DNA of 6,248 nt, taken from NCBI GenBank assembly GCA_041493205.1, contig JBGPYM010000198.1, forward strand, positions 1-6,248. Reading direction: 5' to 3'. The notes under the pieces were generated by a model. That model was not told the origin of the DNA. It made no database searches and worked only from the letters and a program-made list of their open reading frames with translations. The stretch comes from JBGPYM01 sp041493205 (GTDB lineage Bacteria > Bacteroidota > Ignavibacteria > UBA10030 > UBA6906). Shown here one piece after another: positions 1-5,109 of the stretch. How positions within the stretch are numbered: position 1 is the stretch's first letter; the number at the start of each line of letters is the position of its first letter. The position numbers and the translations under genes are program-made.

Positions 1-16
1 TGACCTGCACTTTGTA

Positions 17-40
17 GTAGCACCGGCGTCCCTGCCGGTG
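17..40 (+). repeat. REP-like palindrome, CACCGGC subtype (unit 1)
   Basis: GTAG at 17-20 is followed by a perfect 7-bp stem, CACCGGC at 21-27 and GCCGGTG at 34-40, around the loop GTCCCT (28-33). The same unit recurs at 3499-3522 and, with loop GTCCCC, at 3541-3564. A GTAG head followed by a palindrome is the classical build of bacterial REP elements. It lies in the intergenic DNA downstream of the tricorn gene and starts 44 bp before the next unit. Structure is seen directly; the REP assignment is inference. Confidence 0.8.
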
Positions 41-60
41 TCTTTTCGTGAAGTTGGGAT

Positions 61-94
61 GTAGTGGCACGGGCGTCCCCGCCCGTGCCACTAC
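61..94 (+). repeat. REP-like palindrome, GGCACGGGC subtype, 14-bp perfect stem (unit 2)
   Basis: GTAGTGGCACGGGC (61-74) pairs without mismatch with GCCCGTGCCACTAC (81-94) around the loop GTCCCC (75-80). This is the strongest hairpin in the window. In the transcript of the minus-strand tricorn gene it would begin 21 bases after the TAA stop (116-118). It could therefore stabilise the mRNA 3' end or help stop transcription, but no T-tract follows it on the minus strand, so it is not a canonical intrinsic terminator. It belongs to the second arm subtype, also seen at 3580-3605. Confidence 0.85.
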
Positions 95-115
95 GCGCCG
101 TTGACCTGCTTTAAA

Positions 116-3100
116 TTATTTGCTCTTGTCCGGATACTGCGGGGGCGGCGGCAGTTTCACCGGCGCCTTCTTCATCGCCTCCTTGATGATGTCAATTGCC
201 TTGTTCAACTGCTGATCGGTCCCCGCATACTCCTGTGCGGGGTCGTTGTCGACGAATACGTCCGGCTCCACGCCCTTCCCCTCCATAATCCACTCCGTCC
301 CCTCGACGTCATACCGCGAAAATTCAGGCCGGTTCATGAACCCCCCGTCCAGCAACGGGAGTGACCCGCGAATTCCCACCACCCCACCCCAGGTACGCTT
401 GCCCACAAGCGGACCGAGTTTTGCTTTTTTGAACCGGTACGCAACAATGTCACCGTCCGAAGCGGAGAATTCGTCGATGAGCATCACCTTGGGACCCAGC
501 ACCATCCCACCCGGGTCGGGGACCGGAGACGCGTTCCGTGCGATATCGATCATCGTGATCTCCCGACGGAGCCGCTCGATAATTTGCGGTGACACATTGC
601 CGCCTCCGTTGCCCCGGACATCCACGATCAATGCCTCCTTGCGGATCTGGGGATAATAATACTTGGCGAACGCATTGAGCCCGGGTCCTCCCATGTCGGG
701 AATGTGGACGTACCCGACCTTGCCATCGGTTGCCTTGCTCACCTTTTCGATATTCCCCTCCACCCACCGGTGGTAGTAGAGCTCCCGCTCGTCGCCGATG
801 GGGATCACCACGGTTTCGTGGCTCCCTTCCTCCGTCGGCTTGGCATTGACCCGGAGTGTCACCTGTTTTCCTACGGTCCCCACAAGCTCCGCATAGAGAT
901 CCGGAATGGCGTTCGCCGGTTTCCCGTTCACGGCAAGAATATAATCCCCCTCGTTCACCTTCACGCCGATCTCGGTCAGGGGGGAGCGGAGGTGACTGTC
1001 CCAGTTCTCCCCTTTGAGAATCTCCGCGATGCGGTAGGTATGCGAGGCGGCGTCGTGTTCGATGCGTGCCCCAAGTAGTCCTGTCAGGATGCGTTCTGGT
1101 TTCGGGTAGTCGCCTCCTCCGACGTATGAGTGCCCGATGCTCAGTTCGCCGATCATCTCGCCAATGATATAGGTGAGATCCGTGCGGTGATTCACGAAAG
1201 CGAGAAGTGGCTCGTACTTCTTGCGGATACCCTCCCAGTCAACGCCATGAAGGTGCGGGTCGAACATGAAGTCCCGCATCTGCCGCCAGCATTCCGTGAA
1301 CATCTGCCGCCACTCGGCCTTGCGGTCAAGCGTGACTTTCATATCCGTGAGCGTGAGCTTGTCTTTGATCTCGATGCGCGCGGTCGGGAGATCGATGATC
1401 GCGTACGCCTGCTGCTGGTTGACGAGCATCTTCTTCCCGTCGGTGGAAATCTCAAACCCGTTGAATTCTCCGAGCTCGGTTTCCTTCTGCTTGTCCAGTT
1501 CATAGACGAACAATTTGGGTTTCTCGTCCTTGCTCCCGCTCCGGATGTAATAGAGCTTATCGCCTGCCGATTCGAGGTTGCGGTACGCGGCGCCGGTGAC
1601 CGGGATCGCCGTGATCCTGGATTGAATCCCGCGTGCATCCACCTTGACGATTACCGCCTTTTCGGCGGCCTTGCCTGCATCGGTTTTCGACTCCCCATCG
1701 CCCTTCCCGGCCGTCTGCTTCCCCTTCTCCGCTTCCTTGATCTTCACCTCGTCGCTTTTCGGCGCAAACGGTGATGGAGTCTCCTGGGCGAGCGTTACGA
1801 GATAAATGCTCGCCATGTCCCGGTAGATGTGATTGAACTCCGTCTGGCCGAACACCGGCGTGAAATTCCGTTCGGACACGAAATACAGGTACTTGCCGTC
1901 CCCGCTGAACGCCGGTCCGTAGGAGTCGAACCACCCGTCGGTGACCTCGGTCGTCTGCTCGTCAGCCACCGAGTAGAGCTGAATCGTAGTCATCCGCTTC
2001 TCTTCCGGATTCGCGTAGGCGATCCACTTGCTGTCGGGGGACCAGCAATAGTCGCTGAACTCCCAGGCGGTGGCCCGTGCAACTTCGGTCACTTTCCGGG
2101 ATTCAACCTCCACATACTGGAGCCGGAGCTTCTTGTCCGCCCAGAGGAGCTTCTTGCTGTCGGGCGACCAGAGGGGCTGATATTTGTAGGTGTCGGCGTT
2201 CTTCGTGAGCTGCTGTGCAGGCGCCGAACCGTCCTGCTTCATCATCCAGATCTCGTCCTCACCCGATGCGTCCGAGACGTAGCTGATCCACTTCCCGTCG
2301 GGCGACCACTTTGAATTCCGTTCGTGCACGCCCGGTGTCGAGGTGAGATTGCGGGTGTTGCCGTACTTCGCCGGGATGGTGAACACGTCACCTCGTGCGC
2401 CAAAGAGCGCCCTGTTGCCATCCGGGGCGATTTCGTAGTTGGTGATTTCCTTGCTGACGTCCCTCAGTCCCCCGCGCCCGGAGACGAAATCCTCCTCGAG
2501 GACGATGCTCAGCTTCTGCGATTGTCCGGTTGCCAGATCGCACCGGTAGATGAAGCCGCCGTTTTCGAAAACGATCGCTCCCGGCCCGAGCGACGGGAAC
2601 TTGACGTCAAACTCGGTGAAATTGGTCAGCTTCTGCGTCTGCTGCGTGGTGAGATCATACACATAGAGATTGAGCTTCTTGAGATCATCCCGGTCCGAGA
2701 CAAAATAGATCTTTGTCCCGCTCCACATGGGGAAGATGTCCTGCGCAGGATTGTTCGTAACATTGGTCGTCGATTTCGTGTCAGCATCGTATACCCAGAT
2801 GTCGTCCGCCTGTCCGCCCCGGTACCGTTTCCATGTCCGGAACTCCCTGAACACCCGGTTGTAGGCCATCTTCTTCCGGTCGGGGGAAAAACTGCACCAC
2901 CCGCCGCGCGGCAGGGGGAGCTGCTGCGAAAGCCCCCCCTCGGTGGACACCTCGAACAGCTGGCCTTTGAAGTCATTCCACTCAATCTGGCGCGACCGGT
3001 ATATGATGTGCGTGTCGTCCTTCCAGGTCATGACGATGTTGTTGGGTCCCATTCTGTCCGACACATCGTCCCTGCCGAGCGTCGCAGTGTATGTGAGCCG

Positions 3101-3406
3101 CCGGGGAACGCCTCCCTCGGAGGGCATCACGTACACTTCCGTGTTCCCATCGTACTGGCCCGTGAATGCGATGGTTTTCCCGTCGGGCGAGAACCGGGCG
3201 AACATCTCGTAGCCGACGTCGCTCGTCAGCTTCCGTGCAACTCCTCCGGAAGCGGGGACGGTGTAGAGGTCCCCTGCGTAAGTAAACACAACCTGGCTCC
3301 CATTGGTGGCCGGAAACCGGAGCAGGCGCGTTTCCTGCTGGGCCGTGACGATCGTCGTACCGGCAAGAATCAGGATGGCAATCCGGAGTGCGCGGAGATT
3401 GGGCAT
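116..3406 (-). CDS. exported tricorn-type serine peptidase (family S41, tricorn subfamily)
   Basis: Complete 1096-residue protein, close to the length of archaeal tricorn. Residues 1-22 are a signal peptide (hydrophobic IAILILAG, likely cleavage VTA|QQ), so it should work in the periplasm; it has no sorting tail. Two beta-propellers follow, roughly 25-300 and 318-675, with repeated PD40 motifs: SPDG at 73 and 368, SPDR at 174, SPDS at 414 and 456, SGDG at 501. A Lys/Glu-rich low-complexity stretch lies at about 548-585. The catalytic part has a C1 segment (about 694-760, with DPHLHGVDW), a PDZ domain (about 773-856) and a tail-specific protease core (about 876-1075). By family analogy His759 (IGHSYVGGG) and the nucleophile Ser939 (RGNGGGNVSP) are the catalytic pair, with an acidic partner probably in IDEFSASDGD (Glu979). 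Tricorn degrades oligopeptides; the substrate here is unknown. The ATG is supported by the signal peptide and an AAGGA ribosome site. Confidence 0.95.
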   Translation of the reverse strand: MPNLRALRIAILILAGTTIVTAQQETRLLRFPATNGSQVVFTYAGDLYTVPASGGVARKLTSDVGYEMFARFSPDGKTIAFTGQYDGNTEVYVMPSEGGVPRRLTYTATLGRDDVSDRMGPNNIVMTWKDDTHIIYRSRQIEWNDFKGQLFEVSTEGGLSQQLPLPRGGWCSFSPDRKKMAYNRVFREFRTWKRYRGGQADDIWVYDADTKSTTNVTNNPAQDIFPMWSGTKIYFVSDRDDLKKLNLYVYDLTTQQTQKLTNFTEFDVKFPSLGPGAIVFENGGFIYRCDLATGQSQKLSIVLEEDFVSGRGGLRDVSKEITNYEIAPDGNRALFGARGDVFTIPAKYGNTRNLTSTPGVHERNSKWSPDGKWISYVSDASGEDEIWMMKQDGSAPAQQLTKNADTYKYQPLWSPDSKKLLWADKKLRLQYVEVESRKVTEVARATAWEFSDYCWSPDSKWIAYANPEEKRMTTIQLYSVADEQTTEVTDGWFDSYGPAFSGDGKYLYFVSERNFTPVFGQTEFNHIYRDMASIYLVTLAQETPSPFAPKSDEVKIKEAEKGKQTAGKGDGESKTDAGKAAEKAVIVKVDARGIQSRITAIPVTGAAYRNLESAGDKLYYIRSGSKDEKPKLFVYELDKQKETELGEFNGFEISTDGKKMLVNQQQAYAIIDLPTARIEIKDKLTLTDMKVTLDRKAEWRQMFTECWRQMRDFMFDPHLHGVDWEGIRKKYEPLLAFVNHRTDLTYIIGEMIGELSIGHSYVGGGDYPKPERILTGLLGARIEHDAASHTYRIAEILKGENWDSHLRSPLTEIGVKVNEGDYILAVNGKPANAIPDLYAELVGTVGKQVTLRVNAKPTEEGSHETVVIPIGDERELYYHRWVEGNIEKVSKATDGKVGYVHIPDMGGPGLNAFAKYYYPQIRKEALIVDVRGNGGGNVSPQIIERLRREITMIDIARNASPVPDPGGMVLGPKVMLIDEFSASDGDIVAYRFKKAKLGPLVGKRTWGGVVGIRGSLPLLDGGFMNRPEFSRYDVEGTEWIMEGKGVEPDVFVDNDPAQEYAGTDQQLNKAIDIIKEAMKKAPVKLPPPPQYPDKSK

Positions 3407-3414
3407 GAGGTGGT

Positions 3415-3419
3415 TCCTT
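3415..3419 (-). promoter_or_regulatory. ribosome binding site of the tricorn peptidase gene
   Basis: AAGGA on the minus strand, 8 bases before the ATG at 3406-3404. Together with the signal peptide that begins right at this Met, it fixes the start. Confidence 0.7.
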
Positions 3420-3448
3420 GGGGTAGTGGGTGAAAAGGGCTAGATGAG

Positions 3449-3478
3449 AGTATACGTAAAGGAACGTGCGGGGTTACA
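3449..3478 (-). promoter_or_regulatory. candidate sigma-70-like promoter for the tricorn peptidase gene
   Basis: On the minus strand, TATACT (3454-3449) resembles a -10 box and lies 42 bases before the start codon. An 18-base spacer separates it from TGTAAC (3478-3473), a poor -35 match. It lies between the palindrome array and the gene, so the gene could be transcribed on its own. FCB bacteria often use a different promoter consensus, so this is only a candidate. Confidence 0.3.
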
Positions 3479-3498
3479 TCCGATCTGCGAGGATTGTG

Positions 3499-3522
3499 GT
3501 AGCACCGGCGTCCCTGCCGGTG
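3499..3522 (+). repeat. REP-like palindrome, CACCGGC subtype (unit 3)
   Basis: GTAG 3499-3502, arm CACCGGC 3503-3509, loop GTCCCT 3510-3515, arm GCCGGTG 3516-3522. It is identical over its 24 bases to the unit at 17-40, about 3.5 kb away. The linker that follows (GATGTTGAAAGGCTT) is nearly repeated after the next unit, which shows a local tandem duplication with a 42-bp period. Confidence 0.82.
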
Positions 3523-3540
3523 GATGTTGAAAGGCTTGTA

Positions 3541-3564
3541 GTAGCACCGGCGTCCCCGCCGGTG
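3541..3564 (+). repeat. REP-like palindrome, CACCGGC subtype (unit 4)
   Basis: GTAG 3541-3544, arm CACCGGC 3545-3551, loop GTCCCC 3552-3557, arm GCCGGTG 3558-3564. It differs from unit 3 by a single loop base. The following linker GATGTTGAGAAGCTC (3565-3579) matches the linker after unit 3 except for a few transitions. Confidence 0.82.
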
Positions 3565-3579
3565 GATGTTGAGAAGCTC

Positions 3580-3605
3580 GTAGTGGCACGGACGTCTCGC
3601 CCGTG
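3580..3605 (+). repeat. degenerate REP-like palindrome, GGCACGGGC subtype (unit 5)
   Basis: GTAGTGG heads the arm CACGGAC (3587-3593), the loop GTCTC (3594-3598) and the arm GCCCGTG (3599-3605). The single A/C mismatch (3592 with 3600) becomes a U-G wobble when the minus strand is transcribed, so the hairpin is kept in RNA made from the upstream gene at 5022-3640. The loop is one base shorter than in the other units. It is the same subtype as the unit at 61-94 and starts 39 bp after unit 4. Confidence 0.7.
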
Positions 3606-3606
3606 G

Positions 3607-3620
3607 CTCTTCCCCAAGAG
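3607..3620. repeat. small inverted repeat, 5-bp stem
   Basis: CTCTT (3607-3611) and AAGAG (3616-3620) are separated by CCCC. On the minus strand it follows the stop of the T9SS cargo gene by about 19 bases. No T-tract follows, so it is not a clear terminator. It may simply be the linker of the palindrome array. Confidence 0.3.
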
Positions 3621-3621
3621 A

Positions 3622-3643
3622 GTAGTAGTCCAGCCCGCCCTAC
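3622..3643. repeat. possible decayed sixth palindrome unit overlapping a stop codon
   Basis: A GTAGTAG head (3622-3628) faces the arm CCCGCCCTAC (3634-3643), so GTAG and CTAC ends are kept while the inner stem has been lost. The CTAC end covers the TAG stop codon (3642-3640) of the minus-strand cargo gene. It lies directly after the array at 3499-3605 and shares its GTAG head, but it has no recognisable GTCCC loop. Confidence 0.35.
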
Positions 3644-5022
3644 TTCAAAAGAAGGAGGCTCTTCGTCGCTGAATAGGGCCCCGCTTTGATCGTGTAGAAA
3701 TATGCCCCGCTCGCCAGACCGGAGGCGTTGAATTGTGCCTCATGGTACCCTGCCGCCTGCCTCGCCCGGACCAAAACAGTGACGCGTTCCCCGAGTGTAT
3801 TAAACACTTCCAGCGTCACGTCGGCCGACTGGGGTAGCCCGTACCGGATCGTGGTCGAAGGATTGAACGGGTTGGGATAGTTCTGGATGAGCGAGAAATC
3901 AGCCGGGGCCTGGTTCTCCTGAACACCGGTGGGAACAGTAGCCCGGATTGCCTCGGTGGGATGCGACGAGCCGTCAAGGTCTCGCTGGATCAACCGGTAC
4001 CAGCATGCGCCGGAGGATGCGGACATGTCGGTCCAGGCGTACTGTTGCGGGGTGAGCGTGGTGCCATGGCCAGGCACAAACCCGCCGGCGATGGTGTGGA
4101 AGTCACCCGACTGCAGAGCTCCGGATTGTACCTCGAATCCAAGATTATTCACCTCGCTCAATGTCGTCCAACGGAGGAGGACGCGCGTTCCCGACTGATC
4201 GAAGGCAGCGTTCAACGAAGTGATCTCGACGGGAAGCGCGGGGTTCGCCGGACTCCAGGTGACCGATTTCGCCTGAAGCTGGATCACGCCGGAGTTCGGC
4301 TGTAGAGTGTCGAGCGCCGTCAACTGGACCGAGGCGCCATTCTTGGCGAGGAAGATATAGCTGACCGTCTTCGTCCCGGCGCTTTCCACTTTTCGGATTC
4401 TCAGCGCATCCTGGGTCCCACCGCCGGGCAGTGTCATCAGCCCGTATGCATCGACGGTGTACGAGATGTTATGGGTCGTCACAGTTGTTTGGAGCGGTAT
4501 GCCGTTTAAGGCGGCCACCTGGGTCGCCGTAAACGCTGAATTCCAGCTCGACCCGAACGTCGATGGGAGCGCGTATGTCGTGTCGATGGGAGAGTTCGTC
4601 GTTGTCAACGTTACTGTCCCCAACGGGGGAAAAGGGCCACCGGCTTTGAGCCCGGGGTTGAGGAGATGGGTTCCTAGCGTGAGGTATTGATATGCAATCC
4701 CGGATATCCCTGAGACGACAATGGATGTTTGAAGAGCGTGCGTTGCTCCGGGGAAATCAGCCGTGTAGGGGGTGGATGACACCAGCACGCTGGTCAGCGA
4801 TTGTGTCGTGTGAGTACTTAAGGCGCTGAAATTCCAGCTGCTGGCGCCGGGCGATCCGATGTTGGCCGACACGGCGAGCGTGTCGCTGTTGTTCGTTAGG
4901 CCAGTGCCGACGGTCAACTGCGCGCTCACATCTGCGGCGGTGATCGTGATCTGCGCCCATGCGCGGAAGGAAAGGCATGCCAGGGCGGACAGGAAGACGA
5001 AATGGATCGTCCGGGTCTTCAT
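3640..5022 (-). CDS. T9SS type A sorting domain-containing secreted protein of unknown function
   Basis: Complete 460-residue protein. A signal peptide spans 1-23 (hydrophobic FVFLSALACLSF, likely cleavage AWA|Q). Cys16 is preceded by ALA and is not a good lipobox. Residues 24-260 are Ser/Thr/Gly-rich and beta-strand-like with no domain I can name; a stretch near 188-212 (DAYGLMTLPGGG then ALRIRKVE) resembles a segment I recall from other Bacteroidetes secreted proteins. Residues 264-365 form an FnIII-like domain (LLRWTTLSEVNNLGFEV, GFVPGHGTT, WYRLIQRDLDGS). Residues 376-460 are the T9SS type A sorting domain (NYPNPFNPSTTIRYGLP to SLLLLK), known to direct export across the outer membrane and to be processed there. 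The ATG is backed by GGAGG four bases upstream and by the signal peptide. The mature role is unknown; an adhesin, matrix or enzyme function cannot be told apart. Confidence 0.93.
   Translation of the reverse strand: MKTRTIHFVFLSALACLSFRAWAQITITAADVSAQLTVGTGLTNNSDTLAVSANIGSPGASSWNFSALSTHTTQSLTSVLVSSTPYTADFPGATHALQTSIVVSGISGIAYQYLTLGTHLLNPGLKAGGPFPPLGTVTLTTTNSPIDTTYALPSTFGSSWNSAFTATQVAALNGIPLQTTVTTHNISYTVDAYGLMTLPGGGTQDALRIRKVESAGTKTVSYIFLAKNGASVQLTALDTLQPNSGVIQLQAKSVTWSPANPALPVEITSLNAAFDQSGTRVLLRWTTLSEVNNLGFEVQSGALQSGDFHTIAGGFVPGHGTTLTPQQYAWTDMSASSGACWYRLIQRDLDGSSHPTEAIRATVPTGVQENQAPADFSLIQNYPNPFNPSTTIRYGLPQSADVTLEVFNTLGERVTVLVRARQAAGYHEAQFNASGLASGAYFYTIKAGPYSATKSLLLLK
3842..3873. repeat. perfect 32-base direct repeat, copy A, inside the sorting-domain code
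   Basis: This stretch is identical base for base to 5312-5343. It encodes the core of the sorting domain (FNPSTTIRYG) in the gene at 5022-3640. Synonymous positions are also unchanged, which points to recent duplication or gene conversion rather than protein-level selection alone. Confidence 0.85.
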
Positions 5023-5026
5023 CGGG

Positions 5027-5031
5027 CCTCC
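5027..5031 (-). promoter_or_regulatory. ribosome binding site of the 460-residue cargo gene
   Basis: GGAGG on the minus strand, 4 bases before the ATG at 5022-5020. The spacing is short but usable, and it decides the start together with the signal peptide. Confidence 0.7.
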
Positions 5032-5065
5032 GGGGAATGATGGGAATCGCGCCGCACGTTTCTCT

Positions 5066-5094
5066 AATCTATCCCCCGGTGATCAAAAATGCAA
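5066..5094 (-). promoter_or_regulatory. candidate sigma-70-like promoter for the 460-residue cargo gene
   Basis: On the minus strand, TTGCAT (5094-5089) and TAGATT (5071-5066) are separated by exactly 17 bases, with 43 bases from the -10 box to the start codon. The box matches are moderate (3/6 and 4/6). The position in an 87-bp gap suggests that this gene need not depend on read-through from the gene upstream. Confidence 0.35.
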
Positions 5095-5101
5095 CGATTG
5101 C
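5085..5101 (-). terminator. weak possible intrinsic terminator after the propeller gene
   Basis: On the minus strand GCAA-TCG-TTGC (5101-5091) is a 4-bp stem followed, after one A, by five T (5089-5085). The stem is short, so termination would be inefficient. It overlaps the candidate -35 box, so at most one of the two calls may be right. Confidence 0.25.
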
Positions 5102-5109
5102 CGATGACC

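Noticed and set aside
61..94. Intrinsic terminator of the tricorn gene
   Set aside because: The stem is strong but no T-tract follows on the transcribed side, and the unit belongs to a repeat family found elsewhere; a role in stopping or protecting the transcript is possible but not shown.
2324..3433. Long plus-strand reading frame of 369 codons opposite the tricorn gene
   Set aside because: It lies antisense to the well-supported propeller code of the tricorn peptidase, shows no recognisable domain, and is the kind of shadow frame expected in GC-rich DNA.
3499..3605. Possible mini CRISPR array
   Set aside because: Only three units, the repeats are strong palindromes of different subtypes, and the linkers of 15-18 bases resemble each other instead of being unique spacers. 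No cas gene is present.
3466..3672. Plus-strand 68-codon reading frame with repeated VVAPAS-PPVDVE segments
   Set aside because: It is the translation of the palindrome array itself; the protein repeats are the DNA repeat read through. It also runs into the end of the minus-strand cargo gene and has no ribosome site I can see. Such frames are often annotated wrongly as hypothetical proteins.
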